This document shows positions 56,365-64,000 of a DNA stretch of 64,000 nt, piece after piece (the first letter of the stretch is position 1; every line of letters starts with the position of its first letter). The DNA is from Alcaligenes sp. SORT26 (GTDB lineage Bacteria; Pseudomonadota; Gammaproteobacteria; Burkholderiales; Burkholderiaceae_B), in NCBI RefSeq assembly GCF_017377875.1, contig NZ_CP070975.1, positions 3,844,001 through 3,908,000 of the forward strand, read 5' to 3'. The notes under the pieces are model-generated. The model made no database searches and was not told the DNA's origin. It was given only the letters and a program-made list of their open reading frames with translations. The position numbers and the translations under genes are program-made.

Positions 56365-56430
56365 AGCCACACCAGTTAGCGCTCAAACAGAGCGCTGCTC
56401 TCTCAGGGTATCCCCAGAGGCTACAAACGA

Positions 56431-56464
56431 AAAAAAGCGCAGCAAAAAGTTGCTGCGCTTTCTT
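56431..56464 (-). terminator. Terminator after amiC
   Basis: AAGCGCAGCAA and TTGCTGCGCTT pair over a 4-base loop; six As on the plus strand give the U tract for the minus-strand gene. Confidence 0.92.
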
Positions 56465-56485
56465 CAAGAGCCACCAGGCTGATAT

Positions 56486-57853
56486 TTAACTACGGCTAGC
56501 CAGTGCCGGAAATTCAGCAAAGTATCCGCGAATTCCTGTCAGGATGGCTTGTGCGATCTTGTCCTGATGCGAGGAACTGCGCAGCAGACGCTCTTCTTCC
56601 GGATTACTGATGAAGGCGGTTTCGATCAGGATGGACGGAATGTCCGGAGCCTTGAGCACAGCAAAACCGGCCCGCTCAACACTGCGTTTGTGCAAGCGGT
56701 TGATCTTGCCGATTTCGCCTAGCAGGTGAGCACCCACTTTGACGGAATCGTTAATCTGCGCGGCTGTAGACAGGTCCAGCAGAATTTGAGCAACCTGACG
56801 GTTATGGGAGCCGAGGTTCAGGCCACCGATCAAGTCGGCATCGTTCTCTTTCTTGGCCAGCCAACGGGCCGCCGAGCTGGTTGCACCGTTTTGGGACAAG
56901 GCGTAGATAGACGAGCCTCGCGCACTGGGTTTGATCCAGGCGTCAGCGTGAATACTGATGAACAGATCCGCTTTTACTCGGCGCGCTTTTTGTACACGCA
57001 CTTGCAGCGGCACGAAGAAGTCCGAGTCGCGCGTGAGATAGGTACGCATATTGGGCTGGGCATCGATCAGGCGCTTCAAGCGTCGGGCGATGTTCAGCAC
57101 CACGTCTTTTTCACGTGTACCGCCGGGGCCGATTGCACCGGGATCTTCACCACCATGACCGGGGTCCAGCGCAATCAGCAAGGGGCGATTGGGCGTGCCG
57201 GGTGTGGCTGCAGGCGAAGGAGAGCGCGGTGGGGTGGTAACAGGCGGTGGTGTTCGAGCGACGGGCGGCAAAGTCTGCCCTTGTACCGTAGGCACAGGAG
57301 CGTCGGGCGAGTTCTGAGCCAGGCTTTCCAGTACGGATGCCAGGGGATCGTTGTCGTCCTGAATTTGCAAAGCCAGCAGCGGGTCTTGGGCCACGCGAGG
57401 GTACAAGTCCAGTACCAGACGGTACTTGTATTCACCCACGGGCTTTAGCGTAAAGATCTGGGGGGCGACGGGTTGCTTCAGATCCAGCACCATGCGCACA
57501 ACGTCGGGGCGGTTCTGGCCCACGCGAACGGAACGGATATAGGGATCGTTAGGACGGACCTTGGAAACCAGCTCTTCGATGGTGCGGTTCATGGTCAGGC
57601 CCTGGATATCCACCACCATGCGGTGCGGATTCTCCAGCGTGAAGTGCTCGGCCTTGAGTTCGCTATCCATCTCCAGGGTGACGCGTGTGTATTCGTCTGC
57701 TGGCCAGGTACGGACAGCCACAATCGTGCTGGCGTGCGCCAGTCGTGGGATGACAGGGAGCAGGAACAGGGTAGTGGCCGTGGCGACGAATCGGCGACGG
57801 GCCTGGCCGGCTGGGGCTACTTCTGCTGGCTGGGGGCGAGTGTCGTAATCCAT
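56486..57853 (-). CDS. amiC: N-acetylmuramoyl-L-alanine amidase, AmiC-like with AMIN domain
   Basis: 455 residues. An N-terminal R-R-R-F-V-A-T-A signal suggests twin-arginine export, as for E. coli AmiC. An AMIN domain (about 45-150) for septal targeting is followed by a Pro-rich linker and the Amidase_3 domain: L-D-P-G-H-G-G-E-D-P-G, the catalytic Glu in T-R-E-K-D-V, the second zinc His in I-S-I-H-A-D-A, and I-E-T-A-F-I-S-N-P-E-E-E. It removes stem peptides during cell separation. GGAA precedes the ATG. It overlaps tsaE by 37 bases. Confidence 0.95.
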   Translation of the reverse strand: MDYDTRPQPAEVAPAGQARRRFVATATTLFLLPVIPRLAHASTIVAVRTWPADEYTRVTLEMDSELKAEHFTLENPHRMVVDIQGLTMNRTIEELVSKVRPNDPYIRSVRVGQNRPDVVRMVLDLKQPVAPQIFTLKPVGEYKYRLVLDLYPRVAQDPLLALQIQDDNDPLASVLESLAQNSPDAPVPTVQGQTLPPVARTPPPVTTPPRSPSPAATPGTPNRPLLIALDPGHGGEDPGAIGPGGTREKDVVLNIARRLKRLIDAQPNMRTYLTRDSDFFVPLQVRVQKARRVKADLFISIHADAWIKPSARGSSIYALSQNGATSSAARWLAKKENDADLIGGLNLGSHNRQVAQILLDLSTAAQINDSVKVGAHLLGEIGKINRLHKRSVERAGFAVLKAPDIPSILIETAFISNPEEERLLRSSSHQDKIAQAILTGIRGYFAEFPALASRS

Positions 57854-58317
57854 AGCGTTCCTTTGGCGCTGCGTGCATCCAGGGTGGCCAAACGACCGTC
57901 ACCACAATAATCCAGGTGTAAATCCAGATCGGGCTCGGGCAATAAATCCCCTGCTTTTTCGGGCCATTCGATCAGCACAACAGCATTGTCTTGCAAAATA
58001 TCGCGAAAACCTGCGTCGACCCATTCTCGTGGATCGCTAAATCTATAAAAATCAAGGTGATAGAAGTATAAGCTAGAAACTTTATAACTTTCAAGTAAAG
58101 CGTAGCTAGGACTTTTGATACGACCGGTAACGCCGCAAGCCCGCAACAGGGCTCGAACGAAGTGGGTTTTACCGGCGCCCAGGTCACCATGAAGATGAAT
58201 TCGGCCACCCGTCGGCACTCCGGACACCTGGCCGCTCAGTAGCGGGGCAAGGCGCTCGGCCAAGGCCGTGGTGGCGTCCTCGTCAGGCAAGGACAGGGTT
58301 AAAGCTTGCGGATTCAT
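57817..58317 (-). CDS. tsaE: tRNA t6A threonylcarbamoylation ATPase TsaE
   Basis: 166 residues. Walker A G-D-L-G-A-G-K-T-H-F near 45 and the switch S-P-S-Y-A-L-L-E-S-Y, then H-L-D-F-Y-R-F and I-E-W-P-E-K, are all typical. It powers the TsaBDE complex that makes t6A37. Its end runs 37 bases into amiC. Confidence 0.95.
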   Translation of the reverse strand: MNPQALTLSLPDEDATTALAERLAPLLSGQVSGVPTGGRIHLHGDLGAGKTHFVRALLRACGVTGRIKSPSYALLESYKVSSLYFYHLDFYRFSDPREWVDAGFRDILQDNAVVLIEWPEKAGDLLPEPDLDLHLDYCGDGRLATLDARSAKGTLWITTLAPSQQK

Positions 58318-58326
58318 AGGCTTGGA

Positions 58327-59223
58327 TCAGGTAGCGAGGGATAACCACAGTGGAATGGTCAAGCCCGCTAGTATAGTGCCGATCGACATGGTCAGCGCGA
58401 CCAGACGGCTATCGGCTCCCATGCGGGCAGCCAGTACGTGGGCAGAAGAGGCCGTGGGTAGAGCGGCAAATACCAGTAACATCTGGCGCTCCAGTGCGCT
58501 CATATCCAACACCCAGGCAATAGCCAGTGCGGCAACCGGCAGCGCCAGCAGCTTGATGGCCGTAATCCAACTGATCAAGGCACCTGCCTGACGTGACCCT
58601 TGCAAGGATAAGGTGGCGCCTACACACAACAAACCGATGCCCAGGGCACAAGCACCCAGTCGGCTAAATGCCAATTGAAGGGGGGCGGGGACAGAGAAAC
58701 CGGCCAGATTCCAGGCCAGGGCTGCCACCGTAGACAAAATCAATGGGTTTTTAAGCAGCTCAATGGCAATACGGCCTTGTTGCCCCCGTGCCAGCACGGT
58801 CACCGCCACCATATTGGCCATAGGCACAGAAAAACCCACCAGCAAGGCCATGACGGCCACGCCTGATGGCCCGGCAATGGCGCTGGCCAGGGACATGCCT
58901 AAATAAGTATTGAAGCGGAACGCGCACTGGGTCAGGGCGGCGTGCTGCAAGTGTTCGGGCTTCAGAATGGGCAAGGCCAACCAGGCTAATGCCGTGCCGA
59001 CCGCTATCAGGGCGGCTGCCGCGACTAAGAGCGGCCAGGTATCACCCAGGTTCAGCGGGATGCGAGTAATGGAATCAAACAGCAGGGCTGGAAACAGCAC
59101 GTAATAGACCAGCTTTTCGGCACCCAGGAAAAACTCCCGGCTGAAATGGAAGCGATGAAGCAGTAAAGCGCCCAATGCGATCAACAGAAAATCGGGCAGG
59201 ATCAGCGGGAATATTGTGGCCAT
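58327..59223 (-). CDS. AEC-family (auxin efflux carrier-like) transporter
   Basis: 298 residues in ten hydrophobic segments. Leading L-P-D-F-L-L-I-A-L-G-A-L-L and the late L-P-T-A-S-S-A-H-V-L-A are typical of AEC proteins, which carry malonate, malate or other anions. It begins nine bases upstream of the tsaE end region in the same direction; the substrate is unknown. Divergent from the Bug gene. Confidence 0.86.
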   Translation of the reverse strand: MATIFPLILPDFLLIALGALLLHRFHFSREFFLGAEKLVYYVLFPALLFDSITRIPLNLGDTWPLLVAAAALIAVGTALAWLALPILKPEHLQHAALTQCAFRFNTYLGMSLASAIAGPSGVAVMALLVGFSVPMANMVAVTVLARGQQGRIAIELLKNPLILSTVAALAWNLAGFSVPAPLQLAFSRLGACALGIGLLCVGATLSLQGSRQAGALISWITAIKLLALPVAALAIAWVLDMSALERQMLLVFAALPTASSAHVLAARMGADSRLVALTMSIGTILAGLTIPLWLSLAT

Positions 59224-59374
59224 GATGACGGTAAATAGAAGCAGATATAGGTATATCCCCTGTGGGTCTCTGCTTTCATAATTAACAATTGTTGAGGATT
59301 AGCTGCGCTATTATTGGTGAGTTCCCCTTACCCAGGGGATGGATCTACAAAAAGACTAAAGAGGAGATGTTCCC

Positions 59375-60370
59375 ATGATAGAGAAGTTTCCCAAGAAATT
59401 TGCGCTGCTATCCCTTTGTGCAAGTTTGTCGGTAATTGGTACAGCTACCGTTGCCCATGCTCAAGCTGATTATCCTAATCAGGCTATTCGCGTCATTGTT
59501 CCTTTTGCTCCTGGTGGCTCCACGGATATTGTGGCGCGTATCGTCACCAAAGGGATGAGCGAGGTCCTGGGCCAGACCATGGTTGTGGAAAATAAAGGCG
59601 GTGCCGGTGGTGCGATTGGAGCGGCAGAAGCGGCTCGCGCTAAACCCGATGGCTATACCTTGTCGATTGCCACTATCTCGACTCTGGCAGTGAACCCCGC
59701 TTGCCGTCCTAATGATTTGCCTTACGATCCTTTGAAAGACTTTGTGCCGGTCAGCAACTTTGCGAACCTGCCCAACGTGATCGAGGTCAATCCCAAATTC
59801 CCGGCACAAAACTTCAAAGAGTTTGTGCAACAACTGAAAGACAATCCCGGCAAATACTCCTACGGTAGCTCGGGCACGTGCTCGGTGCTGCACTTGTTTG
59901 GTGAAGCCTTCAAGCTGGAAACGGGCACCGATATCGTGCACGTTCCGTACCGTGGCGCAGGCCCGGCTGTGACGGATGCGGTGGGCGGCCAGATCAATGC
60001 CATGTTTGATAACTTGCCATCCTCCATGGCCCAGATTCAGGCGGGTAATTTGCGAGCCCTGGCGATTGCCTGGCCCGAGCGTCTGCCTGCTCTGAAAGAC
60101 GTGCCAACTTTGGCGGAAGAGGGTTACCCACAACTGAACAGCCCGGCCTGGTACGGTCTGCTGGCTCCTAAAGGTACGCCTCCTGAAGTCGTCGCCAAAC
60201 TGCATGCAGCCGCTGCAGAGGCCTTGAAAAAGCCCGAAATCATTTCGGCTTTGGAAAAGCAGGGTGCAACACCCTCTGGGAATTCGCCTGAAGAGTTCGC
60301 CAAGGAAATCAAAGAGCAGTACGACTGGGCTCACGACGTGGTCAAGAAAGGCAATATCAAGCTGGAATAA
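59375..60370 (+). CDS. Bug-family tripartite tricarboxylate transporter substrate-binding protein
   Basis: 331 residues. Signal peptide ending A-H-A-Q, then the Bug signature I-R-V-I-V-P-F-A-P-G-G-S-T-D-I-V-A-R and V-P-Y-R-G-A-G-P-A-V-T-D near 185. These periplasmic proteins bind carboxylates and similar solutes and are greatly expanded in Alcaligenaceae; no TctA/TctB permease gene is nearby, as usual for orphan Bug genes. GAGGAG precedes the ATG. Ligand unknown. Confidence 0.92.
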   Translation: MIEKFPKKFALLSLCASLSVIGTATVAHAQADYPNQAIRVIVPFAPGGSTDIVARIVTKGMSEVLGQTMVVENKGGAGGAIGAAEAARAKPDGYTLSIATISTLAVNPACRPNDLPYDPLKDFVPVSNFANLPNVIEVNPKFPAQNFKEFVQQLKDNPGKYSYGSSGTCSVLHLFGEAFKLETGTDIVHVPYRGAGPAVTDAVGGQINAMFDNLPSSMAQIQAGNLRALAIAWPERLPALKDVPTLAEEGYPQLNSPAWYGLLAPKGTPPEVVAKLHAAAAEALKKPEIISALEKQGATPSGNSPEEFAKEIKEQYDWAHDVVKKGNIKLE

Positions 60371-60394
60371 GCCTTTGGCGTTTAGCGTCACCCA

Positions 60395-60428
60395 TAAAAA
60401 AACCGGCCTTTTTAAAGGCCGGTTTTTT
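60395..60428. terminator. Bidirectional terminator between the Bug gene and maeB
   Basis: AACCGGCCTTT and AAAGGCCGGTT pair around a two-base TT loop with A and T tracts outside. Confidence 0.93.
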
Positions 60429-60445
60429 GTTTCTGCAACTAAGGC

Positions 60446-62734
60446 TTAGCCGCGATTGGCTTGCAGTACGGTCAGTGCAGTCATATTGATAATGCGACGC
60501 ACGGTAGAGCTGTAAGTCAGGATGTGCACCGGAGCATTAGCACCCATCAGGAAAGGACCAATAGCCACGTTGCTGCCTGCGGCGGTTTTCAGCAAGTTGT
60601 AGCTGATATTGCCTGCATCCACGTTCGGGCAGACCAGCAGGTTGGCCGAGCCTTTCAAGGACGAGTTAGGCAAAGTGCGGCTGCGCAGGGATTCGTCCAG
60701 CGCGCAGTCGGCGTGCATTTCGCCGTCTACTTGCAGGTCGGGTGCCTGCTCCTGAATCAGCTTCAGGGCTTCGCGCATCTTGGGGCCGGAAGCCGCCGAG
60801 TCCGAACCGAAGTTGGAGCGCGACAGCAAGGCAACCTTGGGCTCCAGGCTCAGTGTGCTCAACATGCGGGCCGCTTCAATCGTGTATTCCGCAATTTCCT
60901 GTGCGTTTGGGTCGTCGTTGACGTGGGTATCCGTCAAGGCAACCGTGCGCTCGCCCAGCAGCAGAATGTTCATGGCGGCGTACACGCTGGAGTTGGGCTT
61001 GCGGCCGATCATCTCGTCGATGTAACGCAGGTGGTTGTGGTAGGAGCCGATCGTGCCGCAGATCATGCCGTCGGCATCGCCCAGGTGCACCATGGTCGAG
61101 CCAATCAGAGTCAGGCGACGGCGCATTTCCACGCGAGCCATTTCCTTGCTGATACCGCGACGGCACATTTTTTCCCAGTACGTTGTCCAGTACTGGTGGA
61201 AACGGTCGTCGGACTCGGGGTTGGTCACTTCCACATCCACGCCCAGACGCAGGCGCAGACCAAATTTCTTGATGCGGGACAGCAGCACGGCAGGGCGGCC
61301 AACCAGAATCGGGTGAGCCAGCTTCTCGTCCACAATCACTTGCACGGCACGCAGAACGCGTTCTTCTTCACCTTCCGTAAAGACGATGCGAGCCTTGCCG
61401 CCTTCGCGTACCAATTGCTTGGCCACCGCAAACACGGGTTTCATGAACGCGCCGGAGTGGTAGACGAACTGCTGCAACTTGGCGATGTAGCCTTCCAGGT
61501 CAGCGATAGGGCGGGTAGCCACACCTTCTTCCATGGCGGCCTGGGCCACGGCAGGGGCGATACGCACGATCAGGCGTGGATCGAATGGCTTGGGAATCAG
61601 GTAGTCGGGGCCAAAGCTTAGACCGTACCCACCGTAGGCAGCGGCCACGGCTTCGTCTTGCTCTTCTTCAGCCAGGGCGGCAATGGCGCGTGCAGCCGCT
61701 TTTTCCATGCCACGGGTAATGGTGGTCGCACCCACATCCAGCGCACCGCGGAAGATGTAAGGGAAGCACAGCACGTTATTGACCTGGTTCGGGAAGTCCG
61801 AACGGCCAGTTGCCATGATGACGTCATCGCGAGCGGCCTTGGCCACTTCAGGCAGAATTTCGGGGGTGGGGTTGGCCAGTGCCATCACAAAAGGACGGTC
61901 TGCCATTTTTTGCAGCATTTCAGCTTTCAGCACGCCACCGGCGGACAGACCCACGAACACGTCGGCATTTTCGATCACATCAGCCAGCTTGCGGGCTTCG
62001 GTTTCTTTGGCGAAACGGGCCAGTTCAGGCACTTGATGGCCGGGGCGACCTTTGTAGACCACGCCATCAATGTCGGTGACCCAGACGTTTTCTTCAGGCA
62101 GACCCATGTCCACCATCAAGTCCAGGCAAGCCAAAGCGGCTGCACCGGCACCGGAGGTCACAACCTTGATCTTCTTGATGTCTTTGCCGACGACTTTCAG
62201 GCCGTTCAGGAAGGCAGCCGTCACACAAATGGCGGTACCGTGCTGATCGTCGTGGAAGACGGGGATATTCATGCGTGCGCGCAGCTTGCGCTCAACTTCA
62301 AAACACTCGGGTGCCTTGATGTCTTCCAGGTTGATGCCACCAAAAGTCGGCTCCAGACCGGCAATGATGTCGACCAGCTTGTCAGGGTCGGTTTCGTTGA
62401 TCTCGATGTCGAACACGTCCAGACCAGCAAACTTCTTGAACAGAACGGCCTTGCCTTCCATCACGGGTTTGGAGGCCAGCGCACCAATATTGCCCAGACC
62501 CAGCACAGCCGTACCGTTGGAGATCACACCCACCAGATTGCCACGGCCGGTGTAGCGGAAGGCATTTTGCGGGTCGATAACAATTTCTTCACAAGCAGCG
62601 GCCACACCGGGCGAATAAGCCAGGCCCAGATCGCGTTGGCTGACCAGGGGCTTGGTGGCGGCAATCGTCACTTTGCCGGGAATCGGGAACTCGTGATAAT
62701 CCAGTGCAGCTTGTCGATCTACGGGTGAACTCAT
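60446..62734 (-). CDS. maeB: NADP-dependent malic enzyme MaeB
   Basis: About 762 residues from the ATG behind GAGGAA. The N-terminal malic enzyme part shows [16 protein letters not shown] and G-A-G-A-A-A near 190; the C-terminal 330 residues are a phosphotransacetylase-like domain that regulates MaeB (acetyl-CoA inhibition) rather than acting as a PTA. It decarboxylates malate to pyruvate, feeding NADPH. An extension up to 62821 is open but not family-like. Confidence 0.95.
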   Translation of the reverse strand: MSSPVDRQAALDYHEFPIPGKVTIAATKPLVSQRDLGLAYSPGVAAACEEIVIDPQNAFRYTGRGNLVGVISNGTAVLGLGNIGALASKPVMEGKAVLFKKFAGLDVFDIEINETDPDKLVDIIAGLEPTFGGINLEDIKAPECFEVERKLRARMNIPVFHDDQHGTAICVTAAFLNGLKVVGKDIKKIKVVTSGAGAAALACLDLMVDMGLPEENVWVTDIDGVVYKGRPGHQVPELARFAKETEARKLADVIENADVFVGLSAGGVLKAEMLQKMADRPFVMALANPTPEILPEVAKAARDDVIMATGRSDFPNQVNNVLCFPYIFRGALDVGATTITRGMEKAAARAIAALAEEEQDEAVAAAYGGYGLSFGPDYLIPKPFDPRLIVRIAPAVAQAAMEEGVATRPIADLEGYIAKLQQFVYHSGAFMKPVFAVAKQLVREGGKARIVFTEGEEERVLRAVQVIVDEKLAHPILVGRPAVLLSRIKKFGLRLRLGVDVEVTNPESDDRFHQYWTTYWEKMCRRGISKEMARVEMRRRLTLIGSTMVHLGDADGMICGTIGSYHNHLRYIDEMIGRKPNSSVYAAMNILLLGERTVALTDTHVNDDPNAQEIAEYTIEAARMLSTLSLEPKVALLSRSNFGSDSAASGPKMREALKLIQEQAPDLQVDGEMHADCALDESLRSRTLPNSSLKGSANLLVCPNVDAGNISYNLLKTAAGSNVAIGPFLMGANAPVHILTYSSTVRRIINMTALTVLQANRG

Positions 62735-62900
62735 AGTTTCCTCTTGCTCAGGCGTCAAACAGGTGTTTGGTGGAATCTGGGAATGGCGTGGGAAGTAGGC
62801 ACCAGCGCCGCTTTTCAACAAGTGTAGATAATTAAACAGGCCAGGGTATTAGGGCTTATTATTACCCCATTAGTAAATACTTATAGTTAAAGGCAAAGGC

Positions 62901-63878
62901 TTGGAAACAAACGATATCGCCCATAGGTTGGTGCAACGGCTGAAGCTGCGTCACCTGGCATTGCTGATCGAGATTGATCGCCTGGGCTCGCTCACCAAAG
63001 TGGCTGATTTGATGGCGATGAGCCAGCCTGCCGTCACCCAGGCGCTGGCCGAGGTCGAGCAGGTTTTTGGCACTCCGCTGTTTTTGCGCTCCTCCCGTGG
63101 CATGGAGGCAACACCGCAGGGTCAGATCGTGATTTCACGCGCTCGGGCCATGGTGCAGGATATGGAGTTATTGAGCCTGGACTTGCAGGCGCACAGCATG
63201 GGGCGGCAAGCCCATTTGCGTTTGGGCGTCATTCCTTTGGTGTCCGGCAAGCTGGTTTCCACTGCCTTGCGAGCCACTCGCCCCCAAGGGCAGGTCGTGT
63301 CTGTCAGCATTACTGAAGGACTGACAGAGACCCTGCTGGAACAACTGCGCGATCACGCCCTGGATGCCGTAGTAGCCCGCAGTTCCCCCGAATTGAATAT
63401 GAAAGGCCTGCGTCATGAGGCGCTATACGCGCAGCAACCGCGCCTGATTGCCAGTCGAGAACTGGCAGGTCGACTGGGGCGGCGCAAGCTGGACTGGTCA
63501 CAACTGCAGGATCTGGACTGGATTCTAGGGCCGCGCAATACGCCGATGCGGCGGCAGGTGGCGAACTTGTTTTTACGGGCAGGTTTGCTGGAGCCAGTGC
63601 CCAGCGTGGAAACCTCGTCTCCCAAGCTGATCGGTGAGCTGATCGTGAACCACCCTCGTGCGGTGTCTGTGGTGCCGACCGAAATTGCTGAAGAGCTGGT
63701 GCGCGTGTCCGGGGTGGCAATCGTGCCGTATTCCTTCGAGTGGGGCTTGTCGCCCATCGCCTTGTTTACGCGTGAGGCTGGCCCGCAGCGACCGGTGGAT
63801 AAGCTGTTTGCCCAGGAGCTGAAACGGGTGTGTACGGACAAGACGGTGCCCTTGGAGCGGGGGGCTTTTTTCTACTAG
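62901..63878 (+). CDS. LysR-family transcriptional regulator (GbpR/PcaQ-like)
   Basis: 325 residues. The winged HTH (L-K-L-R-H-L-A-L-L-I-E-I-D-R-L-G-S-L-T-K at 14-33, S-Q-P-A-V-T-Q-A-L-A-E-V-E near 41) is followed by a periplasmic-binding-protein-like effector domain. The start is a TTG with AAGG upstream. It is divergent from maeB (166 bases), so maeB or an upstream neighbour may be its target, but this is only inferred. Confidence 0.88.
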   Translation: METNDIAHRLVQRLKLRHLALLIEIDRLGSLTKVADLMAMSQPAVTQALAEVEQVFGTPLFLRSSRGMEATPQGQIVISRARAMVQDMELLSLDLQAHSMGRQAHLRLGVIPLVSGKLVSTALRATRPQGQVVSVSITEGLTETLLEQLRDHALDAVVARSSPELNMKGLRHEALYAQQPRLIASRELAGRLGRRKLDWSQLQDLDWILGPRNTPMRRQVANLFLRAGLLEPVPSVETSSPKLIGELIVNHPRAVSVVPTEIAEELVRVSGVAIVPYSFEWGLSPIALFTREAGPQRPVDKLFAQELKRVCTDKTVPLERGAFFY

Positions 63879-63930
63879 TATCGTTCTGTCTGTTGCGGGC
63901 TAATTACTAGTGTCACATCGTGAATGCCCC

Positions 63931-64000
63931 ATGCCGAGGGAGCCGGACGAGATCTCGAAGCAGGATGTCATACCTGCCCAGGAAACCGAAGCAGCTCAAT
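63931..64000 (+). CDS. Possible start of a gene cut by the window edge
   Basis: An ATG at 63931 opens a frame running to the edge (M-P-R-E-P-D-E-I-S-K-Q-D-V-I-P-A-Q-E-T-E-A-A-Q), acidic like many N-terminal tails. A second ATG at 63924 is open in another frame, and no ribosome site is clear, so this is a weak call. Bases 63879-63923 show nothing. Confidence 0.2.
   Translation, partial: MPREPDEISKQDVIPAQETEAAQ

Larger units (their letters stand above)
55921..56485. other. 565-base gene-free region between dedA and amiC
   Basis: Contains the dedA terminator, then 56-100 bases without visible structure, the large palindrome at 56132-56364, a perfect 7-base hairpin AGCGCTC/GAGCGCT at 56378-56396, and the amiC terminator. 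A 12-base direct repeat GCGCTCAAACAG occurs at 56268-56279 and 56379-56390. No open frame here looks like a protein. Confidence 0.8.

Noticed and set aside
56132-56400. CRISPR array or phage attachment site at the palindrome
   Set aside because: There is no series of regularly spaced direct repeats, no cas genes and no integrase; the structure is a single nested inverted repeat.

Overview
The window is a stretch of core chromosome, about 55-60% GC by eye, from a Gram-negative betaproteobacterium. It most resembles the Alcaligenaceae (Alcaligenes-like). That placement is inferred from protein character and gene neighbourhoods: a Bug-type (TctC) periplasmic binding protein, lpxC/dciA/M23 peptidase/secA, amgK-murU divergent from lptD-surA-rsmA, and glyQ-glyS-gmhB-plsC. 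No database search was possible. I see no insertion sequences, phage genes, integrases or CRISPR arrays.

Layout. 0-4.6 kb: end of lpxC, dciA (minus), an M23 peptidase and secA. 4.6-12.1 kb: a 6PGDH-like oxidoreductase, then mgtE, a YciA-like thioesterase and an M20 amidohydrolase on the minus strand, a fadD-like CoA ligase and an inositol-monophosphatase-family gene. 12.2-16.4 kb: mnmC and a GH31-fold protein that lacks both catalytic acids. 16.7 kb: tRNA-Lys(UUU) with its own promoter and terminator. 17-22.2 kb: two ABC importers, metNIQ and glnHPQ. 22.3-29.7 kb: envelope biogenesis and recycling (coiled-coil membrane protein, murU-amgK, lptD, surA, rsmA). 29.8-36.9 kb: a minus-strand block with a SpmA-SpmB fusion, gloA, a YgjP-like metalloprotease, plsC, gmhB, glyS and glyQ. 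37-39.4 kb: a crotonase and a class I fumarase. 39.5-42.7 kb: a TetR repressor divergent from two MFS exporters, with three related 17-bp operators between them. 43.2-46.1 kb: a two-gene DNA-damage cassette (radical SAM protein plus DUF4130-UdgX fusion) behind a textbook LexA box. 46.1-50.5 kb: folK, pcnB, a HAD phosphatase, hda and divergent purM. 50.7-58.3 kb: an NCS1 permease, miaA-mutL, a DedA protein, a 233-bp nested palindromic element, and amiC-tsaE. 58.3-63.9 kb: an AEC transporter, a Bug protein, maeB and a LysR regulator.

The most interesting items are the apparently SOS-controlled radical-SAM/UdgX cassette, the GH31 pseudoenzyme (nucleophile Asp to Asn and acid/base Asp to Gln at exactly conserved spacing), the large palindromic element lying in what is usually a continuous tsaE-ami-mutL-miaA operon, and the triple-operator TetR/MFS control region.

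Many genes overlap by 1-4 bases (metN/metI, glnP/glnQ, amgK/murU, glyQ/glyS/gmhB, pcnB/folK, mutL/miaA), and several use GTG or TTG starts. Very long antisense reading frames (for example opposite secA, lptD, glyS and maeB) are treated as codon-bias shadows.
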